Assembly (NCBI RefSeq): GCF_028728065.1
Contig: NZ_CP117811.1
Coordinates: 2,728,001 to 2,792,000 of the forward strand
Reading direction: 5' to 3'
DNA from: Lentisphaera profundi
GTDB taxonomy: Bacteria; Verrucomicrobiota; Lentisphaeria; Lentisphaerales; Lentisphaeraceae
Length of the DNA: 64,000 nt
Below, piece after piece: positions 7,722-16,958 of the stretch (positions within the stretch are counted from its first letter, which is position 1; every line of letters starts with the position of its first letter). The notes under the pieces are model-generated. The model saw nothing but the letters and a program-made list of their open reading frames with translations. It searched no databases and had not been told where the DNA came from. The translations under genes were made by a program, and so were the position numbers.

Positions 7722-9317
7722 ATGAATAAATTATTAATTATAGTACTTCTAGTATCTTCCACGATATTAAGTGCCGCGAGTAGCCGCGACTTACAAATTA
7801 GTAGAAAGACGACAGATATACTGATTCACGGAATAAAGTTTAGAAACTTTTACAAGGCCGAAGCACAAACTAAAAAGCCTCTTAAAATTAATACATTTAC
7901 ACGTACATCTAGTAATCCAGATATCCCCGTTAAGAGAATAGAAGCCTTTAACTTAAATGAATTATGGCTAGATGAACAATGGATCGCTACCTATAAAAAT
8001 AATGGAATTGATATAAGTATTTACTCCATCAAATCTGTAAAGCCTAGTACCGAAAATGCTTTTAATGTTAATGGTGAATATTTCATTACAAAAGATATAT
8101 ATGAAGATATGACAAAAGCCCAAAAGCGGGATGAAAATTTTCTTAAGCAATGGTTTGAAGATTTAGAAAATAAAGAGGTTGCACTCTTTGGAAAGTTTAA
8201 TAGAAGTAACCTGCCAACAGGTGTTCAATATGATTTATCTGAAAAGGTCATTGGGAAATATAGTTTTGTTTTTACCAGCAAGGATAAGCGTCAGTATTAT
8301 TTAAGCATAAAGTCTACTTACGAAGATCAACGCAAATTGATGTCGGCAATTCAGAGCTTTGTTCGCTACTTCAAAATAGGAGAATCAAAAGAACTAAAGG
8401 CCATAAATCAAAACTTTTCCAGTAAGCCAAAAGGCAATAAATCGGCACAATATATGGAAACAGTTAATAGAGTTAAAAAGGAAGTGAGTGGCATGCAGAA
8501 TTGGTGGTTTGCTGAAACGGAAAACTATATATTAAAATCTAACCTCAGTTCACGCAATCGCATATTAGCAAAGAAAATTCAGGTTCAAGTTGAGCAAATG
8601 CGTCATTCCTACGAGCTCTTTTTACCCGCAAATAAAGAAATAGAAGAAGTGAGTGTAATAACTATTCCCGCAACGAGAGAAGGCTACAAAGACTACGTAG
8701 GGGCCGACATGGAATGGTCCGGAGGCTTGTGGAGCCCCTCGCGCCGTGAATTGATTCTTTCGACAATGAGTAAAGAGGCGAAGTCATCTGCTAACAAAGA
8801 TTGGATCTTAGATGTTTTAAATCACGAGGCCTTTCATCAGTACTTATTTTATGCCTTGGGAAAAGTGAGGGCACCGATGTGGTTTAATGAAGGCCATGCC
8901 GAAATATTTGCCCATTCAAAGATATCTTCTGGAAAACTTTACTTGGAAGAAAATAAAAGAGGTCTCACGAAATTGAGTTCTTTGCTAAAATCAGGAAAGA
9001 TAGATTTCCAGGCTCATATATATGCTAACCACGAGATCTATTACGCTGACAAAGACCTTAACTACCCTCTAGGTTGGGCTTTATGCTACTACCTTCGCAA
9101 AGCGGCGCCACTTTATAAAAACCGTAATTATGTGGAAATTCTTCCTAGAACAATCAAGGCTTTACGAGAAGGTAAAAGTGCAGACGAAGCCACGAAATTG
9201 GGTTTCTATGGTATTGATATGGATATTTTCACAAAAGATTTTTGTACTTTTTGGTTCAGTAAATCAATGCGCTCCAAGGCGAGTCGAACAAAAATCCTAC
9301 CAAAGAAAGTTAAATAA
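7722..9317 (+). CDS. Secreted DUF1570-like putative metallopeptidase
   Basis: The 531-residue protein has a signal peptide (cleavage near residue 20, SAASS). It carries a zincin motif NHEAFHQYL (HExxH at 368-372) followed by APMWFNEGHAEIFA (third-ligand Glu at 390 or 394), the arrangement seen in DUF1570/gluzincin-like peptidases. The N-terminal ~220 residues are a separate domain with no recognised motif. It follows the lipoprotein gene by 43 bp and probably shares its transcript. Its TAA stop is immediately followed by the interrupted YdjM-like gene. Confidence 0.7.
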   Translation: MNKLLIIVLLVSSTILSAASSRDLQISRKTTDILIHGIKFRNFYKAEAQTKKPLKINTFTRTSSNPDIPVKRIEAFNLNELWLDEQWIATYKNNGIDISIYSIKSVKPSTENAFNVNGEYFITKDIYEDMTKAQKRDENFLKQWFEDLENKEVALFGKFNRSNLPTGVQYDLSEKVIGKYSFVFTSKDKRQYYLSIKSTYEDQRKLMSAIQSFVRYFKIGESKELKAINQNFSSKPKGNKSAQYMETVNRVKKEVSGMQNWWFAETENYILKSNLSSRNRILAKKIQVQVEQMRHSYELFLPANKEIEEVSVITIPATREGYKDYVGADMEWSGGLWSPSRRELILSTMSKEAKSSANKDWILDVLNHEAFHQYLFYALGKVRAPMWFNEGHAEIFAHSKISSGKLYLEENKRGLTKLSSLLKSGKIDFQAHIYANHEIYYADKDLNYPLGWALCYYLRKAAPLYKNRNYVEILPRTIKALREGKSADEATKLGFYGIDMDIFTKDFCTFWFSKSMRSKASRTKILPKKVK

Positions 9318-9587
9318 GGACACCACATTTATAGCGAGGTACATGGTGTTATTGGCTGGTCTTTAGCTGAGCTCAGTGGGGGAGATAAGCAATTAAGAAA
9401 ATGGATTTTTCTATCGGCATTTCTTCCCGATTTAGATGCGATTAGTTATTTTTGGGGACACGATGCCTACGTGACATATCATCACGCGATTAGCCACGGC
9501 TTATTATTTTCTTTATTGTGCAGTGCTTGGGCGATTTATAGCTGTAAAAACTGTAAATGGCATAAGGTTTTTATATGGACGCAGCTA

Positions 9588-11181
9588 GATGCACTCCGAC
9601 ATTCTATGCGGCGACCTCAATCTCTATTTGACATAATAACTGGCAGATCCTTTCCAAGTTGAATCCTATGGCGCTTATGAGAGTTTCTTGACGAACCCTC
9701 TTTAAGCCACAAACGGTAAATCGCTCAAGGTTGTGATAGTTCTTCAGCTTTGAAATACCTGCTTCGGAAATTGATCGGATATTTCTCGCAAGTTGGTAGT
9801 TTTCACTCTCATAAATATCTTCTCCTAAGAGCTTCTTTCCCTTTGAGCCACTAACACTGACTAATGTCGCCCCTTTTTCGATGGCATCATCTAAATTGGC
9901 GGCAGAGCTATATCCGTCATCCACACTGATCATCATTGCGGTCTCGCCCGTCATCTTTTTATTTTCATCAAGGCAATTACTGAAGGCCTTGCTGTCACTA
10001 GTATTTCCAGATTCTAGGGTGAATGATGTCAGAAAACCATTGGCACTAAAGGCGAAATTTGGTCGGTAGCCAAATACGGTTTCTCGACCACCCTTTTTAA
10101 TAAATGCTGCATCATTATCACTCATGCTGTAAATTTTCCGTGCCGTCTTCGTATCGTAGTCCTTAGGAGCCATGTTGAAGCGATGTTCAACCATCAAAAC
10201 TTTATCTATGAAGCGAGATAGACATTCGTCAATCATCAGAACTTTGGCACTTTCACAGTGTTGTTTAATTTGAGGAAGAGTCTTCTCCAGGCGAATAATA
10301 AATTTTCGGCACCTCGGTAAAAGTTCTTGCGTATAAAACTTTTGCCTCATTTTTCTTGCTCCTTTTTTTCCTTTAAGCATAGAGATCTCGAAATCCAGTT
10401 TACTCATATAATCACAGTAATTTTGCAGGCGTTTGAGAGGGATCTTTCTGCGCTCAACACAGGGAAGCTGATCATGAACGTCACTGATATTTTTCATCAT
10501 TTTACAACTAAGGTTCTTTAGTAATTGACTATCGACAGGCCACGCTGAATCGGCCTTAATGGCTGTAGAATCAATAATCACTGCTGAAAAATCATCCAGG
10601 CCACACTCCTTAACGCAGTTCAAAATAGCTTGATGAAAAAGATTAAGGGTCTTCTCAGAAAGAGCAGAGACTTGTTCATGAATCGTATTGCGTGAAGGGA
10701 AGCTTCCTATGCCCAAGCGCCCAATAAACTGCTGCAAGGAACTATTCTCACATAGCATACTATAGCCTCGTTCACCGTAACAATTATCATAAAAGTGACG
10801 GGCTATGAACAACGCCACCACCAATTCAGCTGGGGGGTGTTTTTGGGTAGAGCTGTTTTTAAACTCGCGGTTTCTAGTGGCGGCTCTATCTTTACTCAAC
10901 TGAAGTTGATCATCTTCAATTGCCTTTTTGATCTCTTGAAATTCAGGACGAAGTATGATTTGCCCCGCAATCTTCAATGGTCCGCATAAAATTCCTATAG
11001 TTTGCCGTAATTCCTCGATGAAATATTCGGGAAAAAGAGTATCGTACATTGAAAGTCCCACTTGCTGTTATTGTCGGTGTAAGCTACTACAATATAGGCG
11101 ATTAAGTGGGATTTTTTATTGGAAATTATAACTTTAAGCTATTTTTTAATAGCACTTGAGAATGATCTGTCGGAGTGCATC
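9588..11181 (-). mobile_element. Insertion sequence, 1.59 kb, DDE transposase
   Basis: The element is bounded by perfect 14-bp terminal inverted repeats GATGCACTCCGACA (9588-9601 and, inverted, 11168-11181). It is flanked by a CAGCTA duplication (9582-9587 and 11182-11187). It holds one transposase gene and lies in the YdjM-like gene. The family is uncertain (IS4/IS5/IS1182-like superfamily). Confidence 0.85.
9604..11049 (-). CDS. DDE transposase of the 9.6-kb IS
   Basis: This transposase of about 481 residues carries the catalytic acidic residues in VIIDSTAIKAD (first Asp), SVDDGYSSAANL (second Asp) and RSISEAGISKLKNY (Glu). An N-terminal helical DNA-binding region includes GERGYSMLCENSSLQQFIGR. 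The stop lies three bases inside the left inverted repeat, so the gene fills the element. The ATG at 11049 is taken as the start; a GTG four codons upstream is possible. There is no frameshift, so the enzyme may be active. It resembles IS5/IS1182-type proteins, but I cannot fix the family. Confidence 0.85.
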   Translation of the reverse strand: MYDTLFPEYFIEELRQTIGILCGPLKIAGQIILRPEFQEIKKAIEDDQLQLSKDRAATRNREFKNSSTQKHPPAELVVALFIARHFYDNCYGERGYSMLCENSSLQQFIGRLGIGSFPSRNTIHEQVSALSEKTLNLFHQAILNCVKECGLDDFSAVIIDSTAIKADSAWPVDSQLLKNLSCKMMKNISDVHDQLPCVERRKIPLKRLQNYCDYMSKLDFEISMLKGKKGARKMRQKFYTQELLPRCRKFIIRLEKTLPQIKQHCESAKVLMIDECLSRFIDKVLMVEHRFNMAPKDYDTKTARKIYSMSDNDAAFIKKGGRETVFGYRPNFAFSANGFLTSFTLESGNTSDSKAFSNCLDENKKMTGETAMMISVDDGYSSAANLDDAIEKGATLVSVSGSKGKKLLGEDIYESENYQLARNIRSISEAGISKLKNYHNLERFTVCGLKRVRQETLISAIGFNLERICQLLCQIEIEVAA

Positions 11182-11529
11182 CAGCTAGGCTTTTTAAGCC
11201 ATTATTTTGGGGACTATTTTTTCACCCAATTTCCGCTATATTATTTTTGGCCATTGAGTGATCAAGGGTTTTTATTTGATGCAGCACTACCACTGTGGCA
11301 CCCCATTAATAAAGTTTTTCAGTGGTTTTCGGTATTAGCACTCATGTATTTTTCCTATAAAAATAAGAGAACGCCCATAGAAATGATCTCAGAAAAGTGG
11401 GACAAGAAAGTAATCAGTTCCTTTCAATCCTTAAAATCTCAATTTATAAAGGGTCCGAAGAAATAAAATTTCTATATTCGAAGCTGAGCATGTAATTTAA
11501 TTACAAATAAACAGAAAAGGAATATAAAA

Positions 11530-11739
11530 ATGAGCGACCACACCTATAAAAAAGTAGAAATTGTTGGGACTTCTCCAAGTAGTATAGAAGATGCCGTTAA
11601 TACAGCGATAAAAAAAGCTTCAGAATCCATCCATAATATGCGCTGGTTTGAAGTGAAGGAAGTTCGTGGGAATATTGATAAAGATCATGTGGATCATTGG
11701 CAGGTGACTATGCTAGTCGGCTTTACACTAGATGATTAA
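11530..11739 (+). CDS. Dodecin flavin-binding protein
   Basis: This 69-residue protein matches dodecin: KKVEIVGTSPSSIEDAVNTAI, a single helix, then MRWFEVKEVRG, whose Trp stacks on the flavin in known dodecins, then the closing strands WQVTMLVGFTLDD. The family forms a hollow dodecamer that stores riboflavin or FMN in the cytoplasm. It stands alone and is preceded by AGAAAAGGAATA, a ribosome-binding site. Confidence 0.93.
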   Translation: MSDHTYKKVEIVGTSPSSIEDAVNTAIKKASESIHNMRWFEVKEVRGNIDKDHVDHWQVTMLVGFTLDD

Positions 11740-11750
11740 GTAGATTTAGT

Positions 11751-12011
11751 TTATCTCTCGAGAAGGCCATCTAAGCCATTTTTTCGTAAGATACTTTTTA
11801 TCCATAATTGCCATAAGAAGTAAAAGAGGAAGCCGCCAATGAAAAATGCGATATTCGCCATGATGATATAAGTATTGGCAAAAGCATCAGCAATATCATG
11901 GTGAACGGCTATATCGGCACTTATATAGATGAAAAAAGCCGATAGCGCAAACCATAGGAGGCTTAGGTTCAAACCTAAGCGCTTCAGTTTCTTTATGGTC
12001 TTTAATTTCAT
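11751..12011 (-). CDS. Small two-helix membrane protein
   Basis: An 86-residue protein with two hydrophobic segments (about 15-35 and 45-70), a basic N-terminus (KLKTIKKLKRLG) and a basic C-terminal tail. It is convergent with the dodecin gene, with 11 bp between them. The start ATG has AGGACTTAAT upstream. I do not recognise a family. Confidence 0.6.
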   Translation of the reverse strand: MKLKTIKKLKRLGLNLSLLWFALSAFFIYISADIAVHHDIADAFANTYIIMANIAFFIGGFLFYFLWQLWIKSILRKNGLDGLLER

Positions 12012-12094
12012 ATTAAGTCCTCCAACTTCTTTAGATAAAATATATTTCAGCTAAAGATTGTCAAAAAACTAATCATGAAAAATCAATTAAATTT

Positions 12095-13606
12095 TTACTT
12101 GCTTAGGCCATGTAAAAATTTATCTGCTTGATTAGAGACAATAACGCCATAATTAGCAGCACCTAACCACCCAGACATGATGATACCGACAGATCCAGCA
12201 TGATAGAGACCTTTAATTTCCTGAGGCATTTGTGAACTAATTTCTAAGCCTTCAAATTTAGTACCAAAAGAAGTACCCTTCTCACTAAGAGTGTAAAACT
12301 CAACTGTTCTGGGAGTTCCGGCTTCTGCATAATCAATTTTTTCACGAATACCAGGTACATATTTATCTAAAACAGTGATGGTATCATCAATCATTTTGTC
12401 TTTTGCCTTTTGGTACTCTTCGTCACTTAAATCATTCCAGTCGTCAAAGCGAGCATTCATAGAAGCGACAATCGTGTAGCGATTGTCACGATCTGGACGA
12501 ATTTCAGGATAATAGACAGAGAAGGTACGACTGGTGATGTTCATATCAACTAAGGCATCGGCATCATATTCGGGGTGAGTAGAAGTAAAAACTAAATCAC
12601 CGAAGAAAGGTATCGACTCTCCCTTGCGAATCCCCAAATAAACTTGTGTTGATGAAGTATTAACTTTAACATCATCAAGTTGCTGAACAAATTCTGGACT
12701 AAAATTTTCTCTACCGACAAGGCGGTTGATAGTGGGGTGAATTCCTGCATTTGAGATAACACAATCACAGCTAAAAGTTTTGCCATTGACTGTAACGCCA
12801 GTGACTTTACCGTCTTCAGTTGTGATTTTTTGTACTAGTGCAGAAGTACAAATATCAATGCCATTATCATTCATAATGACTTCCATTTTATCAATCATAT
12901 CATCCGTGCCACCATGATAGATATAAACACCTTTGCTCATGAAATTGGAAAAAACAATTCCGTAAGAGATAGCGGGTTCATCTAAAGTAGAGCCATTGGC
13001 GTAGGTAATGGGTTCCATAAGTAAGCGCCAAACATCGCTTCTATCAGGAAAGTATTTCTGAAACAAGTCACGAGTGGTAGAGTTATCTTGGTCATAGTAA
13101 TTCATACGAGCCAAATGATCGTAAAAAGCAATGACTTGTTCGCGTTCAATATTAAATTCTTCTACAAGAATTCGCGTAAAGTCATCACGAGTAAAAGTGG
13201 TGTCAATGGTAAATTGAGGGTTATCAAAACGAACAGATTTTACTTGGTGAATATTATCGGCAAGTTCTTTGCTCCAATACTTTCGAAGAGTTTTTTTCAT
13301 GCCTATAGGAAAACCATGAAGAGAGATGTCAAAAACATGTCCTGCACGTTTAAAGTACTGAGCTAAACCACCCAAGATATAATGTTGCTCTAAAAGTAAT
13401 ACTGAGCGCCCTTGACGTGCCATACAGTTGGCTGAAGTCATGCCACCGAGGCCGGATCCAATGACAATGACATCATAATGATCTTTAGTCGCCTTTTTGA
13501 GGTGAGTTTCTCGACCAACTTTAGCTTCTCTATGAGAACGATCACGACGAAATTTATGAGGTTTAGCGCGACGAATACTTTGTGATTTCTCTTTATCTTC
13601 AGACAT
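12095..13606 (-). CDS. CrtI/CrtISO-like FAD-dependent oxidoreductase
   Basis: After a basic N-terminal extension the protein has the dinucleotide-binding motif DVIVIGSGLGGMTSANCMARQGRSVLLLEQ and then GGLAQYFKRAG, typical of phytoene desaturases, carotenoid isomerases and retinol saturases. The C-terminal FAD motif is GLYHAGSVGIIMSGWLGAANYGVIVSNQ. The substrate is probably a carotenoid or other polyprenoid, but no carotenoid genes are near. The frame is open to a TTG at 13648; I chose the ATG at 13606 (MSEDKEK), with the ATG at 13621 as alternative, because neither upstream start has a clear ribosome-binding site. Confidence 0.8.
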   Translation of the reverse strand: MSEDKEKSQSIRRAKPHKFRRDRSHREAKVGRETHLKKATKDHYDVIVIGSGLGGMTSANCMARQGRSVLLLEQHYILGGLAQYFKRAGHVFDISLHGFPIGMKKTLRKYWSKELADNIHQVKSVRFDNPQFTIDTTFTRDDFTRILVEEFNIEREQVIAFYDHLARMNYYDQDNSTTRDLFQKYFPDRSDVWRLLMEPITYANGSTLDEPAISYGIVFSNFMSKGVYIYHGGTDDMIDKMEVIMNDNGIDICTSALVQKITTEDGKVTGVTVNGKTFSCDCVISNAGIHPTINRLVGRENFSPEFVQQLDDVKVNTSSTQVYLGIRKGESIPFFGDLVFTSTHPEYDADALVDMNITSRTFSVYYPEIRPDRDNRYTIVASMNARFDDWNDLSDEEYQKAKDKMIDDTITVLDKYVPGIREKIDYAEAGTPRTVEFYTLSEKGTSFGTKFEGLEISSQMPQEIKGLYHAGSVGIIMSGWLGAANYGVIVSNQADKFLHGLSK

Positions 13607-13892
13607 TAAGTTTAGACCCATTAACTTTTTTTGCTGAAGATAGGGCAATTTTACAAGTTTTCTACGGCGTCTTTAAAACAAGCTGAAGCGAAGACTTAGC
13701 CTTAAGTGAATAGCCCAGAACGTTTGTGCACAGAATTTTATGATTCTCAAAAGGATTAAGTGTTGATATTGTGAGAAAATAATAAGCAGAAATTAAAGTG
13801 ATTGAAGTCATCAGCTAGACAAAAAAGCGAAAGCTACTTAAATCTCCCAAAACGCTTCTTTTATTTAATATCCATGTACTTACAAAAAGCTA

Positions 13893-15065
13893 TCAAGTAT
13901 TTTTTCCTTCAGAAAAAATATCTTTGAGTGCTTGCCATTCTTGCAGTGATTTATTAAAAATCAGATCTTCTAATGAAACTTGTTGTTGATCTAGGTAGTC
14001 AGCTAATAATGGAGCAGGGTAGGGCCCATGATTTTGTCCGTCTCGATAAATATAGAAATCTTCCTGTCCCCAAGAACGAATATTATCGCTAATGGAAGGC
14101 CCAGCTTCAGGAGCATGGCTAACAACTGGACTTACAGGGACAGTGGGCTCAATTTTTGTTATTGTCTTGCCTTGTTTTTTATGTTGTTCTACCTCTTGAT
14201 GTAAATAACGAGAGAGTCCCATCCATTGATCTTGAAGGCGATCATAAATTAAATCAGTCCCCTTAACTTGCTTGATCTGCATCATGCGTACTAACATATC
14301 TGCAGGTATAGGCTGCTCATCCAAATCATTGATTTTGACTTTAAATTCTTTTGATCCTAAAGAAGCGCAGTAATCTTGCATTTCTTTGGTGATATCATCA
14401 ATGACAAAACTACCAAAGAACCTTTGAAAGAGATGATTATTATCTGCTCTTTGAAATTCTACGAGCTTAAACTTAAGAAATAGAAAGGCAAGACCCATAC
14501 CACCAATAAAGCCTCCTAAATGAGCTCCATAAGCAATTCCTGCACCACCAGTGAGGGCACCAAAAATATCCCCTAATAACCAAAAAAGTATAATCCAGTA
14601 ACCATCGACCTGAAATGTTCCTGGGCGTAGTAATAGCCAATAAAACATTTTGATTTGATTGACGGGATAAAGTGCAAAATAAAAGCCAATTACACCATTT
14701 ATGGCACCGCTTGCTCCAATAGCACCGCCATCCGCCATCAAGAGGTGAAAGCAAGCAGCCGTTAAAGTGAAAAACAAGTACAAACCCAAATAGCGCCAGC
14801 TACCAATTTTGGAGCAAATGGCATTGCCAAAAACCCACAAAAACATCATATTAAAAAACCAGTGAAAGATATCTCCGTGCACTAAGACTGAAGCAAACCA
14901 GCCCAGTGGTTCTGACCACGAGCGCATAATAAATAATTCTTTTACATTTTCCGGCATATAAAGCCACCAAGTAAAAGTCACAATTGTGGTAATTGCGATT
15001 ATCGCATAATTCATCCACGGGACACGTGGGAAAAGCACATCTAAGCGCACGGGAACTAATAACAT
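13893..15065 (-). CDS. Rhomboid intramembrane protease with C-terminal GYF domain
   Basis: The 390 residues begin with a six-helix rhomboid core: HWFFNMMFLWVFGN, the catalytic GASGAINGVIG (Ser about 119) and GAHLGGFIGG (His about 182). After a cytoplasmic linker, the C-terminal 50 residues (YIYRDGQNHGPYPAPLLADYL) form a GYF_2-type domain, a fusion common in PVC bacteria and Bdellovibrio-like genomes. It cleaves single-pass membrane proteins; its substrate here is unknown. The gene is monocistronic, with GAGG before the ATG. Confidence 0.88.
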   Translation of the reverse strand: MLLVPVRLDVLFPRVPWMNYAIIAITTIVTFTWWLYMPENVKELFIMRSWSEPLGWFASVLVHGDIFHWFFNMMFLWVFGNAICSKIGSWRYLGLYLFFTLTAACFHLLMADGGAIGASGAINGVIGFYFALYPVNQIKMFYWLLLRPGTFQVDGYWIILFWLLGDIFGALTGGAGIAYGAHLGGFIGGMGLAFLFLKFKLVEFQRADNNHLFQRFFGSFVIDDITKEMQDYCASLGSKEFKVKINDLDEQPIPADMLVRMMQIKQVKGTDLIYDRLQDQWMGLSRYLHQEVEQHKKQGKTITKIEPTVPVSPVVSHAPEAGPSISDNIRSWGQEDFYIYRDGQNHGPYPAPLLADYLDQQQVSLEDLIFNKSLQEWQALKDIFSEGKNT

Positions 15066-15187
15066 CTCAACCTCCTCATAATTGAGCTATTAAGATGCAT
15101 TAAAAAATCAAAAAGTACAAGTGACTAAAAATGAAGTTTTTATGAAAGCTAGTTTGTGACTAGAACAAATAAGAGGATTCACAATTC

Positions 15188-15209
15188 AGCTCACGGATTC
15201 AGGATAAAG
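15188..15209 (+). repeat. 22-bp dispersed repeat, copy 1
   Basis: The block starting AGCTCACGGATTCAGG and ending ATAAAG is identical to 39829-39850, which stands just upstream of the IS4-type element. It may be a shared mobile-element or regulatory remnant. Confidence 0.6.
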
Positions 15210-15340
15210 TGAAGCGGGAAAAATATTTTCTTAATTGAAACTTAAAGAAGAAAAATTAAGGAAGTCATGTCAATTAATGCATCTGATGGGCGATTAATAG
15301 AGATGAGCGCAGGAAGGGGAATTATAAATTAAGGATTGCT

Positions 15341-16858
15341 ATGTACCGCTTTATACTTTTAAGTTTAATAACATATACAAGTTTGGCTCTTGAGAGACCG
15401 AACATACTCATGATTGCAGTAGATGACCTCAAGCCGATACTAGGTGCCTATGGTGATCCATTGATTCAGTCACCGACAATTGATAAGCTCGCTCAGAAAT
15501 CAGCTTTTTATGAAAGTGCTTATTGCCAGCAGGCGGTATGTGGCGCTTCTCGAGCGAGTATAATGACAGGCTTACGACCAGATAGCTCTCGTGTATGGGA
15601 GTTCCGTCAATTGATGCGAGAACGCAATCCCAATGCCATTACGATTCCTGAATACTTTAAATCACAGGGTTACATGACTTGCTTCACGGGTAAAATATTT
15701 GATTACCGTTGTGTGGCTGATGGCAAAAAGCAGGACTTACCCTCTTGGTCGAGAAAAGAACAGCCCAGAAATTCCGAGGCAATGAAAAATCTTGGTTTTG
15801 CGGATCCCGCATTTCACGAGAAAATTCGATTGAAGACGATAGAACTAAAGCAGCAGGTGAAAAAAGCAAGCTATGATGAAGTCAAAAAAGCGATGGGTGG
15901 AAGCCCTTGTTTCGAAGGTTCAGTAGATGGCCCAGATGAAATTTATGAAGATGGAATGATTGCAAAAGAAGGTGTGCGACTCATTAAAGAATTGGGTCAA
16001 AAAGAAAAACCTTTTTTCATTGCCGTGGGCTTCAAGAAACCTCATTTACCTTTTGTGGCGCCGAAAAAATATTGGGACATGTATAAAGAGAGTGACTTTG
16101 CTTTAGAAAGCTATCAAAGTGCGGCCCAAGGAGCGCCTTCTTATGCCTATCAGGATTCCTGGGAATTTTCAGGTTATAATGTACCTCGAGTGAACGGTAA
16201 AGTACCAGAGGATTTTCAAAGGAAGTTAAAGCATGGTTACGCGGCCTGCATTTCTTATGTGGATGCTCAGATAGCTAAATTACTGAGTACTTTAAAGCAA
16301 GAGGGCCTAGAAGAAAACACGATAATCATTTTTTGGTCAGATCATGGTTTTCATTTAGGTGATCATGGAATGTGGTGTAAACATAGTAATTACGAACAAG
16401 CCACGCGGGTTCCTTTCTTTCTTTATGATCCCCGCCAGCAATTGAAATCAGGAGTCTATAAGCAACCCGTTGAACTGATTGATATGTTTCCTACTTTGTG
16501 TGAACTCAGTGCTTTAGAAATCCCGGAAATTCTCGATGGTAAAAGCCTGCTCAGTGAAGAGGCTCAGCAGGCGACTTTTGCCCTCAGTCAATTTCCGCGC
16601 AATGCAGGAAAAAATAAAAAGATCATGGGGTATGGCTTCCGTTTTGAACGCTACCGCTATATCGAATGGGTGGACAATAATTATCAAAATGATAATACTC
16701 AATTTGGCCCTCTGAAAGAGATTGAGTTATACGATTATGAAAAAGATCCTCTAGAGACAGTCAATTTAGCGAATAACCCTGAGTACCGTGAAATTCTTAA
16801 GAAATTACAAAAGCAAGCAAAAGCAAGTGGCCTGAGTCGCGCCATTTATAGTAATTAA
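15341..16858 (+). CDS. Secreted sulfatase, iduronate-2-sulfatase-like
   Basis: The 505 residues start with a signal peptide (cleaved near LALERP). The sulfatase metal site is RPNILMIAVDDLKP, and the formylglycine signature is CGASRASIMTGLRP with Cys 67. This is the Cys type, with Ala where Pro is usual. The second metal site is IIFWSDHGFHLGDHGMWCKHS. The order of motifs and the SSRVWEF segment after the signature resemble iduronate-2-sulfatase-like (S1_7) enzymes that desulfate algal or animal polysaccharides. Activation needs a formylglycine-generating enzyme encoded elsewhere. It precedes a beta-glucosidase by 100 bp. Confidence 0.9.
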   Translation: MYRFILLSLITYTSLALERPNILMIAVDDLKPILGAYGDPLIQSPTIDKLAQKSAFYESAYCQQAVCGASRASIMTGLRPDSSRVWEFRQLMRERNPNAITIPEYFKSQGYMTCFTGKIFDYRCVADGKKQDLPSWSRKEQPRNSEAMKNLGFADPAFHEKIRLKTIELKQQVKKASYDEVKKAMGGSPCFEGSVDGPDEIYEDGMIAKEGVRLIKELGQKEKPFFIAVGFKKPHLPFVAPKKYWDMYKESDFALESYQSAAQGAPSYAYQDSWEFSGYNVPRVNGKVPEDFQRKLKHGYAACISYVDAQIAKLLSTLKQEGLEENTIIIFWSDHGFHLGDHGMWCKHSNYEQATRVPFFLYDPRQQLKSGVYKQPVELIDMFPTLCELSALEIPEILDGKSLLSEEAQQATFALSQFPRNAGKNKKIMGYGFRFERYRYIEWVDNNYQNDNTQFGPLKEIELYDYEKDPLETVNLANNPEYREILKKLQKQAKASGLSRAIYSN

Positions 16859-16958
16859 CTATAAAAACTTACAAATAAGCCATACATTTTTGTCAATTAT
16901 TATCAAATGTAGGCTATTAAAAGCGTATTAAAGATAAAATTAAAGCCAAGGAAAAATT

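Larger units (their letters stand above)
9327..11466 (+). pseudogene. YdjM/DUF457-like membrane protein, interrupted by an IS
   Basis: Two same-strand fragments, 9327-9587 and 11188-11466, are separated by the insertion sequence. The left part encodes HGVIGWSLAELSG, the metal-site motif PDLDAI and TYHHAISHG. The right part continues GFLSHYFGDYFF and hydrophobic helices. Removing the IS plus one copy of the 6-bp target duplication restores one frame across the junction (WTQL-GFLSHYFGD), which shows recent insertion. The left fragment has no ATG, GTG or TTG in frame after the previous stop. An AAGGA six bases before an ATT at 9327 makes ATT the best start candidate, unless the start is also lost. 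The family is a putative membrane-bound metal-dependent hydrolase. Confidence 0.75.

Noticed and set aside
16868-16920. Possible terminator after the sulfatase gene
   Set aside because: An inverted repeat (AGCC-ATACATTT / AAATGTAGGCT) exists but the loop is long and no T-tract follows, so it is not called.
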